64,000 nt of DNA from Arthrobacter sp. H-02-3 (GCF_003097355.1 NZ_PYUI01000001.1:1-64000); one strand, 5' to 3'. Shown: positions 25,527-33,704, numbered from the stretch's first letter. Program-made: numbers and translations. The notes: generated by a model not told the origin, from the letters alone.

Positions 25527-27001
25527 CGCAGTCCCCGCCCGAACGGGAGCGCACCTGCCACGAAGGCAGCCCATTGCTGCCCGGCCAACAACCGGAGTTC
25601 GACGAAAGCTCCAGCTGCCGCTGATTCCAGTTCCTGCCGGTGCCGGGCCAAATCCTCGAGCGTGGCCGCCGAGATGGTCACATACGAGGCAGGCCGCACG
25701 TCTCCGTGCCCGGCGACGATCTCTTCCTCACGCTGGGCCACCTCCTCTTCCTCGGCGCGTTGCTCGCGGGTGAGCGGGCGGTCGAAACGGGTGTTGATCC
25801 GCCTCCGGGTTTCATGAGCTTCCTGCGCGGAGCGAATGTCCCGCAGGGCCTCCGTTGTCGGGACGGCCCGGATCACTTCGGTTACGGTATGGCGGAAATC
25901 GCCGACGTAGATCAGCGGGTGGAGGAACCCCGGAAGGACCTTCTGCCGCGGCCATTCGGCAATCCAGAAGGTTTGGTGGAATCCGGAGTCGGTGCGCACG
26001 TAGGTCCAGTGCTCTTCGACGGCCATGGGCCCCGCTGGGAGAGTTGATACCTTGGATTCACTGTCACCCTCCTTCGGGTCCGAGGCTGCTACGGCAGCCG
26101 GATCGAAGGCACCGCGTATGACGTCAAGGATGCCCGCCTCCGCGAGCCACTGCTCCACCCGAACGTTGTGAGTTGCGAGCGCCGTAGTCATGGCCTCGAC
26201 CTCCAGCCTCAGCACCCGTTCGACTCCAGTCAGCCCACCGCCGGCTTCCCTGATCCGGCGTCGCGCCTTGGCGGTGTCCACCACAAGCGCGAGCAAGAGG
26301 TCGTGGCTCATCGCATTTCCTGCCGCCGCGATCAGGTCCTCGTACGCTCGCTGGCCCCAGGTGGCGAGGCCGGTTCGTTGTGGAGCCGCATGGTCATAGA
26401 AGTCGCGCAGAGCCGACGAAGGATAGGGGACCGTGTAGTCCTGCACTGCGATTCTGGCGACGCTGCTGCGCTGGGCCAAACCTGCCTGCACCCGGGACCA
26501 TGCCTGCACCGCCCAAGCTTTGTCATCTGAGTCCAGGAGTGCGAATGACCTTGTGCTGCAGCGCAGCACGGCTATGGCCTCCCGGTCACGGGCGTCCACC
26601 AGGAACGACTCGCCGCGCGTCGTGCGGCGCAGTTCCAAGTTTCCTAATCCGCCCGGAAGCGCTAGGCGCCCGGTCGATGCCGGCCGCTCCGGTCTGACGA
26701 GGAAACGGGTCTGCTTTGTGGCCAGCCTGACGAAAAACAGCACAGCGTGGCTGGCCCATACCGGATAGGGAATCCGTGAGTATTGCAGTAAGCCGAGGAG
26801 GATCAGCGCCAGCCACATCGGTCCCGAGGCGAGAATGCCAGCAGGGCCGCTGACCGCCGATGCCGTGCTGGCCACCAGGATGCCGCCCGCCAGGAAGAGC
26901 AACTGGTACCACTTCAGACCCATGAACAGGCCCCGCCGCTCGTAACGGGGGAACTTCACCGCCTCAAGGGCGCGCGAATTTTCAGACAGGGGAATCACCA
27001 T
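25523..27001 (-). CDS. SCO6880-family T4SS protein (PrgI plus VirB4 N-terminal-like)
   Basis: The product is 492 aa. Residues about 15-30 (VKFPRYERRGLFMGLKWYQ) followed by two membrane helices (about 30-75) resemble a PrgI/VirB3-like module. The large soluble part contains RRTTRGESFLVDARDRE and WTYVRTDSGFHQTFWIAEWPR, typical of the VirB4 N-terminal domain. SCO6880-like proteins form a split VirB4 with the separate ATPase encoded next. It overlaps the VirB6-like gene by 20 bp and the ATPase gene by 4 bp, supporting fixed stoichiometry. An acidic coiled coil (REQRAEEEEVAQREEEIVA) lies near 410-430. Confidence 0.85.
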   Translation of the reverse strand: MVIPLSENSRALEAVKFPRYERRGLFMGLKWYQLLFLAGGILVASTASAVSGPAGILASGPMWLALILLGLLQYSRIPYPVWASHAVLFFVRLATKQTRFLVRPERPASTGRLALPGGLGNLELRRTTRGESFLVDARDREAIAVLRCSTRSFALLDSDDKAWAVQAWSRVQAGLAQRSSVARIAVQDYTVPYPSSALRDFYDHAAPQRTGLATWGQRAYEDLIAAAGNAMSHDLLLALVVDTAKARRRIREAGGGLTGVERVLRLEVEAMTTALATHNVRVEQWLAEAGILDVIRGAFDPAAVAASDPKEGDSESKVSTLPAGPMAVEEHWTYVRTDSGFHQTFWIAEWPRQKVLPGFLHPLIYVGDFRHTVTEVIRAVPTTEALRDIRSAQEAHETRRRINTRFDRPLTREQRAEEEEVAQREEEIVAGHGDVRPASYVTISAATLEDLARHRQELESAAAGAFVELRLLAGQQWAAFVAGALPFGRGLR

Positions 27002-28382
27002 CTTTCTGCGGCTGAACGATTGGATGCTGCGGCTTCAGAGGCTGGACCGGCGGTGCCGCTGCAGGAATGGTTTTGGGTAGAGCTGGGGACTGGGACAACG
27101 ACGGCTCTGCCGGCTCAATGTTCGTCCCGGTCATAGTTCCGGTTGGCGTCGTGCGCGCACGCGGTCGTGGCGCTCTGTTCCCTTTCCCCGCACGAGGTGA
27201 CATGTGGCCCGAAGGTGACGGCGCAGCGTCGACCATCACAGCGGTGCCGCTGCCGCCGGGAGTCTGGGACGGCGTCGTACCCGTCGCTATCCCCGGGAGC
27301 GGCACCCTTGGCGGCAGCGTCGTGGTGGGGAAGTCCGGCCGGCTCGACTGGATAGGGCGGTTTATAGCTGACCGGCCTGCCAACGCAGCAAGCGTAAAGC
27401 GGCCGCCGGTCTGCCGGCTGATCTGCCGGGCAGCGAAGCCCGAACTCCGGGAAAGTACGTGGCCGCCACCCGCGGTCTGGGCGGCCGCTGCCAGCTCACC
27501 ACCGGCAAAACTCACTAGGCGGAGAGCCATCATGGGCGCGGCGCAAGCCAGGGCCATACCGACGGTCCCAGCGGCCAGACCGGCGAACGACTTTGACTCG
27601 GCAAAGAGTTTGATGGCCACCGCGAGCACTGTCGCAGCCAACGGCTTGGCCAATAGCAGGGCGACCACGATCTCAGACCACCGCCGGGTCAAGGACTTCG
27701 TCTTCTCCCACGGCATGAGCATCAGGGCGACCGGGGCGACGGCGGCGAGCACGATGAGCGCGAACGACCGGAAGATCATTGAGCACATCAGAATGAACGC
27801 CAAGGCCCAAACGACGAGGACCGCCATCGCGGTGACCACGACCGCCCCAGCTGCGCCTCCGGTCGATCCGGGAGCCAACGCCACGACGTTCCACTCCCGG
27901 CCTGAGTCGGCGGGAGCTTTCTCGAAGCCGAAGAGCCGCATGAACAGGACGTAAGGATCCGTTCCCATCGAGCCCAGAAGCGCCGTCGACGCCGAATCGC
28001 TGACTTTCGTGAGCTGGCGGACCAGGTACACGGCCCCGGCCACCAGGGGGATAGCAGCGGCGCCTCCAGCCAGCGCCCGCACCAAGCGGCGGGGCTGCTG
28101 ACTGATCAGGCCGGACAGCAGTTGCAGGATCATAACCACGACGAGTGGCGTCAGCATGACGACGACCCACCAATTCGTCAGCCCTTCGACGGCGGTCCAC
28201 TGTGAGTCATCCACATCCGAGACGCTGAACGCGCCGGTGATGAACGACCAGATCCATGAGGCAACGTTCTGCAGAATATTCGCGAAGAACGCCGTGATGG
28301 AACTCTGAACACCGTCGTTGGCCTGGGAGACCAGACCGCACCCGGGCGGCCACCATCCGCTCAAATCACACTGAACAGGCAT
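26982..28382 (-). CDS. VirB6/TrbL-like polytopic channel protein
   Basis: The product is 466 aa. About six transmembrane helices lie between residues 68 and 305 (WWVVVMLTPLVVVMILQLL, VVVTAMAVLVVWALAFILM, SFALIVLAAVAPVALMLMPW and others). The W-E-K turn after ALMLMPWEKTKSLTRRW is a conserved VirB6/TrbL feature. The last 150 residues are Pro/Thr/Ser-rich and probably disordered in the cytosol. VirB6-like proteins form the inner-membrane translocation path. The gene ends inside the start of the SCO6880-like gene and follows the small membrane subunit by 21 bp. Confidence 0.85.
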   Translation of the reverse strand: MPVQCDLSGWWPPGCGLVSQANDGVQSSITAFFANILQNVASWIWSFITGAFSVSDVDDSQWTAVEGLTNWWVVVMLTPLVVVMILQLLSGLISQQPRRLVRALAGGAAAIPLVAGAVYLVRQLTKVSDSASTALLGSMGTDPYVLFMRLFGFEKAPADSGREWNVVALAPGSTGGAAGAVVVTAMAVLVVWALAFILMCSMIFRSFALIVLAAVAPVALMLMPWEKTKSLTRRWSEIVVALLLAKPLAATVLAVAIKLFAESKSFAGLAAGTVGMALACAAPMMALRLVSFAGGELAAAAQTAGGGHVLSRSSGFAARQISRQTGGRFTLAALAGRSAINRPIQSSRPDFPTTTLPPRVPLPGIATGTTPSQTPGGSGTAVMVDAAPSPSGHMSPRAGKGNRAPRPRARTTPTGTMTGTNIEPAEPSLSQSPALPKTIPAAAPPVQPLKPQHPIVQPQKDGDSPV

Positions 28383-28403
28383 GACTGTCGCGACCTAGAA
28401 TCG

Positions 28404-28703
28404 CTAGAATCCGAGGTTGAACGCCGTCTGCGACCAGAGAATATAGCCGTTGATGCCGCCCAGGATCGCGGCAACAGGGCCGGTCCAGAGCAGGATCATG
28501 CCGCCGCCGGAGGCCAGCCGCGACGATTGGCTCAGCTTCCCTGCCAAGAGCATGGCAGCACCGACGATCGCGACGATCGCGATCACGATGAAGGCGCCAA
28601 CCAGCACCCCGCCGCCGATCTGCTTCAGCGATTCAAGAAAGGGAAAATTGGCGTTCGGGGTGATTCCGGGATCCACAGCTGCCAAGAACATCGTGTGCTC
28701 CAT
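28404..28703 (-). CDS. Small T4SS membrane subunit (DUF6112/VirB2-like)
   Basis: The product is 99 aa. It starts MEHTMFLAAVDPGITPNANF, a motif (DPGITPN) of the DUF6112 family found before VirB6 genes in actinobacterial transfer operons. Two helices follow (GGVLVGAFIVIAIVAIVGAAM and GGGMILLWTGPVAAILGGIN). The size and two-helix hairpin are like VirB2 pilins, but I see no signal-peptidase site, so pilin identity is not established. A strong hairpin (28781-28817) lies upstream, so the gene may start its own transcript. Confidence 0.7.
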   Translation of the reverse strand: MEHTMFLAAVDPGITPNANFPFLESLKQIGGGVLVGAFIVIAIVAIVGAAMLLAGKLSQSSRLASGGGMILLWTGPVAAILGGINGYILWSQTAFNLGF

Positions 28704-28780
28704 CTGTTGTCTTTTGGGCTCACGACTTCATGGAGGCCGCGGGACGAGACGACATGATTGACGTTGGTTCCCGGGAAATG

Positions 28781-28817
28781 ACGAAAGCCCGCCTGTGGGG
28801 GACAGCCGGGCTTTCGT
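28781..28817 (-). terminator. Strong hairpin splitting the T4SS gene string
   Basis: Perfect 11-bp arms (ACGAAAGCCCG / CGGGCTTTCGT) enclose a loop that contains a further CTGT/ACAG pairing. It sits 90 bp after the NlpC/P60 stop and 78 bp before the DUF6112 start. There is no long T run, but such stems terminate or attenuate in high-GC genomes, or protect an mRNA end. Confidence 0.55.
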
Positions 28818-28906
28818 ACAAGTGCTGTCTCGCTCTCGAATGGCCTTCGAGGGTTCTGAGTCATCGACGTGATCCTGTCCCTGGCCCCTTGCCAGGGAGC
28901 CAAATG

Positions 28907-30022
28907 TTAGCTCAAGAGATCAAAATAGGTCGTGTCGGTGTTCCATGAGATGGGATGCAGCAGCGTACCGACCGCAGGGTTGAGCGCGCTGTACATCATG
29001 CCGTCACCGGCGTAGATGCCAACGTGGCCCCAGCTATTCGGCCCTTGGGAGTTCTGGACCACGAGGTCTCCCGGCTGAGGATTGTCGGTCCTCTGTCCAA
29101 CCCTCCATTGTTCAACCCTCGGCAAGGTGATTCCTGCCTGGCGGTAGATCCATTGGACGTAGCCGGAGCAGTCCCACGCTTTGAACGATGTCCCGCCCCA
29201 CACGTAAGTGCCACCGACGCCGTCCAGGGTAAACTGCAGGATTTCTTTACGGACTTGGCTCAAATCAGCGTGCGTACCTTTCACCCCAGCAACTTCCGGC
29301 GGGACGCTGCAAGCAACAGGACTGCTCCCGCCGTCAAGCGCGCCCACGATGGCCGTTGCTTGCGGCTCCCAGCGCGCATACAGCTCTGGAAACGCCGACA
29401 CTTGGACCGCTTGAGCGGCTTGGCCCTTGGTCATAGACTGCCAGCCACGGATATCCAGCAGCCCCCGGGGGCTGCCTTTGTTGGGACCTGATGGCCCGCC
29501 GAAGAATGCTTGCGCATTGAACACAGAATTCATCAGTCGGTCAACGCTCCCCCACCCCGCTGCCGGTCTTTGTTGGGCGGAGCCGAGGGAATCGTGGTCA
29601 CTGCCGACGCCATCGTGAGGGTAAATCAGCGAGGCAGGTACGGTCGGGTTGGCAAGAACTCTAAGTCCGGATTCCTGGAGGGCCATCATGATCGAGATGA
29701 TCTGACCATCCCGCGGAACACCCAACTGCCTGCCGACTGCCACGTAATCCCGTGCGACGGCCAATTGTCTGGCCGTCAGATCGAGCGGCGCCTGGCCACC
29801 ACCATGGATGCTGACAGCGGCAACCGCGTTTGGGCCGGACTGACCGCTTACGTCACCTAATGAGCAGACGGACGCAGCATTCTCCGCGATGCCACCAAGC
29901 AGGGCCAACACGGCGCAGAATGCGAAGACACCCGCCAGGAGCACTGCAGAGACCCCTGCTACCGAAGCCCGCCAAAGGGCGCGACGCCTAGCAATCCCGG
30001 CGAGCACTGCGGCGGCCGGCAT
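28907..30022 (-). CDS. NlpC/P60 cell-wall hydrolase of the conjugation system (VirB1-like)
   Basis: The product is 371 aa from the ATG at 30022, which overlaps the upstream gene's stop (TGATG). A longer open frame to 30436 would overlap the VirB8-like gene entirely. One membrane anchor lies at about 15-45 (VAGVSAVLLAGVFAFCAVLAL). The middle part (ALQESGLRVL, GLLDIRGWQSMTKGQAAQAVQ) resembles a lytic-transglycosylase-like region. The C-terminal C40 peptidase domain has Cys in AWDCSGYVQWIYRQAG (about 287), His in WGHVGIYAGDGMMY (about 338) and the LPRVEQWRVGQ turn. It would locally open peptidoglycan for the secretion channel. Confidence 0.85.
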   Translation of the reverse strand: MPAAAVLAGIARRRALWRASVAGVSAVLLAGVFAFCAVLALLGGIAENAASVCSLGDVSGQSGPNAVAAVSIHGGGQAPLDLTARQLAVARDYVAVGRQLGVPRDGQIISIMMALQESGLRVLANPTVPASLIYPHDGVGSDHDSLGSAQQRPAAGWGSVDRLMNSVFNAQAFFGGPSGPNKGSPRGLLDIRGWQSMTKGQAAQAVQVSAFPELYARWEPQATAIVGALDGGSSPVACSVPPEVAGVKGTHADLSQVRKEILQFTLDGVGGTYVWGGTSFKAWDCSGYVQWIYRQAGITLPRVEQWRVGQRTDNPQPGDLVVQNSQGPNSWGHVGIYAGDGMMYSALNPAVGTLLHPISWNTDTTYFDLLS

Positions 30023-30741
30023 CAGTAAACGATCCTGGTGGGCGAAGCATAGAAACCAACCATGAGGCAGCGATCCGGCGGTGCCGTGGAGGCGGGCGGG
30101 CAGTTCACCATCACGCTGACAGGCGTCACATAGACGTTCCGGGTCGCCGTCGACTGTTCCAGGACCTGAAGAGAAACAGTGCATACATGGAGGCCTACCC
30201 AGGGCGCCGGCTGCTCGTGTACTTTGGCGAGCTCGCCGTCGCACCTCACGGACTGGACGCTGGCCGTCCGGTATGCCTGCTGGCTGGCCAACGCCGCATA
30301 GGATCCGGCATTGATGCCTGTCGCTTCGAACTCCTGGACCAACACCGCCAACGGGTTCGAGCCGTCCGGCAGCACGTGCCACCAGCCGCGGACCGTCGAG
30401 TAAATGTCCGAGTAGGACGTCGACCGAGTGTCCCACGAATAGATCGCCTTTGCCGCCGCGGAGGCGAGCTGCCGGAAGTCAGTTGTCTGAGGTTCGCTGG
30501 CCGCTTGGGAACTGCCAGCGGCAGGTGTCGGCGTCCGGGTTTCCGACGACTGAGTAGGCGATGATGCAGCCGGGCTCGGGGGAGCCTGCCCTGTCGGCGG
30601 CGAAACCGGCTGCACAGCGGGAACCGCAGGCGGACGTGCGAGAGCCACCATGACAGCGGCAACAGCCAAGACGGCGATCGCCGCGAACCACCGTCGCCGG
30701 CGCCTACCCAGGCTCGAAAGTGCATTTCTCAATGACAACAT
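30022..30741 (-). CDS. Membrane-anchored T4SS protein, VirB8/TcpC-like position
   Basis: The product is 239 aa. A short basic head (LGRRRRRWF) precedes one transmembrane helix (about 18-36), then a Pro/Ser/Thr linker (about 40-85) and a soluble domain (about 90-239) with WDTRSTSYSDIYSTVRGWWH and a beta-rich end. This single-pass layout with an exterior alpha/beta domain matches VirB8/TcpC-type scaffold proteins, and the position between the sigma factor and the NlpC/P60 hydrolase fits. I recognise no family motif, so the call rests on topology and neighbours. Its stop overlaps the hydrolase start. Confidence 0.6.
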   Translation of the reverse strand: MLSLRNALSSLGRRRRRWFAAIAVLAVAAVMVALARPPAVPAVQPVSPPTGQAPPSPAASSPTQSSETRTPTPAAGSSQAASEPQTTDFRQLASAAAKAIYSWDTRSTSYSDIYSTVRGWWHVLPDGSNPLAVLVQEFEATGINAGSYAALASQQAYRTASVQSVRCDGELAKVHEQPAPWVGLHVCTVSLQVLEQSTATRNVYVTPVSVMVNCPPASTAPPDRCLMVGFYASPTRIVY

Positions 30742-30793
30742 CGATTCACCCTCCTGCCGTGTTCATGTCACGACCGCGGCGGCAAGACATGAC

Positions 30794-31708
30794 TCAGGGG
30801 GCAGAACGCATTCCAGCCCGGAGAATCCTCCACGAAGTTTGATACAGCCGACGGGCAAAACCGATCTGAACGGCGACATAGCGCTCCGTAACGGCAAGCT
30901 CGGCCGCCAGCGCCTCCACGGCCCTGGTTCGCTCCGGTCCCCGGACGTCTGGACGAACAATCGTTGCTGCCGTGCGGCGGAGCACCGGCGTGGGCAGGCA
31001 CTCGGCCGCATGCTCGCAGACGTCCCCGATGTTGCGGATGCAAGACCGGTCAACCTCCAGCGCATTTTGGACCGTTCTCGCCGTCTGGCGTACCACCGTC
31101 GCCGCGTGCCACCGACGACGGTCCTGCGCCGACGGCGGACCGTACTGGCGCGGCCCCGTGAGACTCTCCACTGCAAGCTCCCAAACTCCCCCGGGCACGC
31201 TGGCCTTGGTCAGCTCAATGATCGTTCGCGCCCAGTCCTGATCAATGAACTTTTCGGCGCTTCGATCGACTCCACGGTCCATCCCCAGGATCGCCAGAGC
31301 ATCGAATGACGCGAAGCCATACGTGTCACATGGTTCCATGCGCAACGGCAGAGTCTGATGCGTCATCTCCCGTCGGATGTGTGACGCGCACACATTCGCG
31401 CACACACCTTGGACCCATGCGCCGAAGGGAACGCCCGGAAGCTGGCGGTAATTGCCTCGCGTGACACCATCCCAGACAGCTAAGCGGATGTCCTGCATAA
31501 CGTCGTCCACATCACAGGCGCGACCGATCCTTGAAAGATGCGACGTGACGTAACGCTGTACTCCGTCAACGGCCACCATGATTTGGTCCACCGGAACTGC
31601 CAGCTCCGCCGGCCCTGGCGCAGCGCGCAGGGAGACATCAATGGATCCTGAAGTGGCTTGCTCTTGTTGTGCTTGATTCGCCCGGGCTTCGACTCCCATG
31701 ATCATCAC
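30794..31708 (-). CDS. Element-encoded sigma-70 family (ECF-like) factor
   Basis: The product is 304 aa. Residues about 45-115 form sigma region 2: VQRYVTSHLSRIG, CDVDDVMQDIRLAVWDGV (2.1-2.2), then FGAWVQGVCANVCASHIRRE (2.3-2.4). A region 4-like HTH could be the C-terminal LAAELAVTERYVAVQIGFARRL (about 265-290). The length exceeds typical ECF factors (about 180-200 aa) because of a roughly 100-residue insert between the two regions. As the first gene of the leftward T4SS string, 53 bp before the VirB8-like gene, it probably directs transcription of transfer genes. Target promoters cannot be read by eye. Confidence 0.75.
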   Translation of the reverse strand: MMIMGVEARANQAQQEQATSGSIDVSLRAAPGPAELAVPVDQIMVAVDGVQRYVTSHLSRIGRACDVDDVMQDIRLAVWDGVTRGNYRQLPGVPFGAWVQGVCANVCASHIRREMTHQTLPLRMEPCDTYGFASFDALAILGMDRGVDRSAEKFIDQDWARTIIELTKASVPGGVWELAVESLTGPRQYGPPSAQDRRRWHAATVVRQTARTVQNALEVDRSCIRNIGDVCEHAAECLPTPVLRRTAATIVRPDVRGPERTRAVEALAAELAVTERYVAVQIGFARRLYQTSWRILRAGMRSAP

Positions 31709-31889
31709 CGTTTCAAATAGACCACGCCAATAAGACCGCTACCAGCACTGCTGGCGGCTCAGGGTGGCAGCCACAACGAGGGCCAACCACGACTACAAGA
31801 AAGCTATGCAAACTATTGTCAAGGATACTTAAAGTATCGTCAAGAGTCCCAGTCTTACTTTTCCGAAGAAGTTGGGTAAGAATGGTTGC

Positions 31890-32213
31890 ATGCCTAGGAT
31901 TACGCAGCCTCACGACGCCGCATGGTCCGCGGACGTCGAGGCCGCCGTCGCGACCTTTGGCAACAGATCACGCAATGAGATCCTGCGGTACCTTTCAGCC
32001 CACGGTCCGGCAACGCGTGGAGACATCGTGGAAGCGGTGAGCGCCGGCGAGCCAAGCGTAGCCAAACACCTGCTGGCCCTCGAGGAGTCCGGCGCCATCG
32101 TGGTCGATGTGGAACCAGGGCGGCGGCATGGCCGCTCGCCGCGGTATTCAGCCAACCCCGGCCGGATCAAGGAGCTATTGGCGGCTCATCTTCAGTATCT
32201 TCTGGAGGACTAG
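31890..32213 (+). CDS. ArsR-like winged-helix regulator
   Basis: The product is 107 aa from the ATG at 31890 (MPRITQPHDAAW); a TTG 18 bp upstream is possible but has no better ribosome site. The HTH core is SRNEILRYLSAHGPATRGDI with SAGEPSVAKHLLALEESGAIV, followed by the wing (GRRHGRSPRYSANPGRI). There is no cysteine pair or other metal site typical of metal-sensing ArsR proteins, so it probably senses something else or acts only as a DNA-binding switch. It is divergent from the sigma-factor gene (182-bp gap), a position suited to repressing the transfer genes. Its 3' end overlaps the convergent XRE gene by 47 bp. Confidence 0.75.
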   Translation: MPRITQPHDAAWSADVEAAVATFGNRSRNEILRYLSAHGPATRGDIVEAVSAGEPSVAKHLLALEESGAIVVDVEPGRRHGRSPRYSANPGRIKELLAAHLQYLLED

Positions 32214-32670
32214 CAGCAGCCTCTTGACCGCCCGGATGGCGGCCGATGTCCTTGTTTAGGTACTCAGAAATAACCCGCAGAGTCTCCGGGGATACGTCTC
32301 CTAATGCGCGAGCGGCGAAGGACTTCACCCTAGCTGCACGGAGCGACTTCACGAACTCCAGCTGCGAATCGATGCGCTCAGGCAGCTCGGCGTCATCGCC
32401 GACGAGGTAGGAGGGGTCTACGTTGAAGATGTTGCACAAACCCGCCAGCAGCACCGGGTCACTGACGAGGCGCCCTGTCCCCTCTTTCATGTAGAACCAG
32501 CGGGCACGGGACAACTTGATGCCCTTGGCCTCGAGTTCAGCCTGGACCTCCCGGAAAGTCACGGGCTTCCCGCGTTCAGCAACGACGACGTCGAGCAACA
32601 GATTCAGGCGACGGGCAAGCTGGGCTTGGGGAGACAACGTGCCATCGCGACCTGCCTCGTCCATCCGCAT
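32167..32670 (-). CDS. XRE-family regulator
   Basis: The product is 167 aa. The N-terminal HTH is extended: LARRLNLLLDVVVAERGKPVT, FREVQAELEAKGIKLSRARWFYM, then LCNIFNVDPSYLVGDDAEL. This is like the EspR-type actinobacterial XRE proteins that are often genetically linked to ImmA/IrrE and MAB_1171c genes. A helical C-terminal region (about 80-150) could dimerise. The ImmA-like protease at 8784 has no adjacent XRE partner, so this protein is a candidate substrate, which is speculative. It converges on and overlaps the ArsR-like gene by 47 bp. Confidence 0.75.
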   Translation of the reverse strand: MRMDEAGRDGTLSPQAQLARRLNLLLDVVVAERGKPVTFREVQAELEAKGIKLSRARWFYMKEGTGRLVSDPVLLAGLCNIFNVDPSYLVGDDAELPERIDSQLEFVKSLRAARVKSFAARALGDVSPETLRVISEYLNKDIGRHPGGQEAAASPPEDTEDEPPIAP

Positions 32671-32710
32671 TGCCCACCCCTCAATCAGCTACATAGGGTC
32701 GGCCGCCCGG

Positions 32711-33035
32711 TCAGGTGCTGCGACTTCCCTCCGCCCCAGTATTCCGTGAGTCCCCCGGCGCGGCAATCAATTGCTCTATACGACGGTCCAGACCGGTCAT
32801 GAGAAGAAGCTGTGCCGAACGGGGCGCGGGAAGAATGCGGTTCTCAGGAGCCACCGTACCTGGGCCCCCATCCAAGAGATCCATTGGGAGCACCCTATTC
32901 ACGTCCATGTGGTAGCAAACCTCGGTCAGCACGAAATTCGACGTGTTCGGCCATTGAACCGTACTCCCAGTACCGCTCAGCGCGGAGTATCGAGGCGGCT
33001 TCGGCGAACGCTTTAATCTGCGGGTGATCTTGCAT
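32711..33035 (-). pseudogene. Frameshifted small gene upstream of the palindrome
   Basis: A good ribosome site (GGAGAG, 4-nt spacer) precedes an ATG at 33035 that encodes MQDHPQIKAFAEAASILR and AERYWEYGSMAEHVE before a +1 shift near 32938 leads to a stop at 32895. The other frame continues smoothly as FVLTEVCYHMDVNRVLP and on to a stop at 32711, for about 107 aa in total. Removing one T from GAATTTCGTG joins the two parts. The rebuilt protein is hydrophilic with no family I recognise. It is divergent from the 33171 regulator across the 28-bp palindrome. It could also be a programmed frameshift or a sequencing error. Confidence 0.5.
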
Positions 33036-33110
33036 GGCACTCTCCAATCTCCAATTGAAGCTTCATTTGCGTCATCGGGCTCTTCCAACATGACCTCCTG
33101 CGGCGTAGCC

Positions 33111-33138
33111 TGCTTCTGTAGACCCGTCTACAGAAGCA
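33111..33138. promoter_or_regulatory. 28-bp perfect palindrome, operator candidate, copy 2
   Basis: Arms of 13 bp (TGCTTCTGTAGAC / GTCTACAGAAGCA) flank a CC centre with no mismatch. It lies between two divergent genes (starts at 33035 and 33171), 33 bp before the winged-helix gene, the classic position of an autoregulatory operator. There is no T tract on either side, so a terminator is unlikely. Its central 14 bp are identical to the site at 7777-7790. Confidence 0.65.
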
Positions 33139-33170
33139 ATTACTTCACTATTCCTCAGGTTGTGGTCTCC

Positions 33171-33440
33171 ATGTCGAGCATCTTGATGAACCGAACGCGA
33201 AGTCGAATCATCCGTTTCCTGCTCAGGAACGGCCCCTCAACCTGCAGCCAGATCGGCAGAGAACTCCGCGTGTCGCCGTCGAGCGTCCGCAGGCAACTCC
33301 TCCTGCTGCGTGACGCCGGCTTGGTGGAACACTCATCAGCCCGGTTCAGAGCCTCCCCCGATCGCGTGCAGGGCCACGCCGCGGCCCTGGCAGGCACCTT
33401 CCAAGATGCGTCATGCCGTCCAGATACCCTGCTCCCATGA
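33171..33440 (+). CDS. Winged-helix (ArsR-like) regulator
   Basis: The product is 89 aa from the ATG at 33171 (MSSILMNRTRSRIIRFLL). The longer open frame to 33024 would translate through the palindrome and is unlikely. The HTH is NGPSTCSQIGRELRVSPSSV with RRQLLLLRDAGLVEH, as in ArsR-type DNA-binding domains, followed by a shortened wing. It sits immediately downstream of the 28-bp palindrome, which is likely its operator. It may also regulate the 7904-10273 genes through the second copy. It precedes the excisionase and integrase genes by 48 bp and could control element excision. No metal-binding residues are evident. Confidence 0.65.
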   Translation: MSSILMNRTRSRIIRFLLRNGPSTCSQIGRELRVSPSSVRRQLLLLRDAGLVEHSSARFRASPDRVQGHAAALAGTFQDASCRPDTLLP

Positions 33441-33488
33441 ACAAGGAACAGAATTTGCCCTGAGCCGGCAACTACGACGGAGAGCCTC

Positions 33489-33704
33489 ATGACCACCACC
33501 CCAGAAAGCAACAGCACCGTGGAAAACCCGGACGAGCAGTGGCTGACCCCGAAGGAGATCTGCAATCAGCTGCAGATTCCAGAGCAAACGTTCTATCAGT
33601 GGCGGGTCAAACACCTGGGACCGCGCGCCTACCGTATCGGCAGACACTTGCGGATCAGCCGGACCGACTACGACTCTTGGCTGTCCTCCCGACTGGAAGC
33701 CTAG
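33489..33704 (+). CDS. Excisionase-like HTH protein (AlpA/HTH_17 family)
   Basis: The product is 71 aa. The domain WLTPKEICNQLQIPEQTFYQ, WRVKHLGPRAYRIGRHLRIS is the MerR-like winged helix of small excisionases and AlpA regulators, with the typical WL-T/S-P-K-E-I opening and a final RISRTDYDSWL helix. Its stop is directly followed by the integrase ATG (TAGATG), the standard xis-int arrangement. The protein would bend attachment-site DNA and steer the integrase toward excision. Confidence 0.8.
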   Translation: MTTTPESNSTVENPDEQWLTPKEICNQLQIPEQTFYQWRVKHLGPRAYRIGRHLRISRTDYDSWLSSRLEA

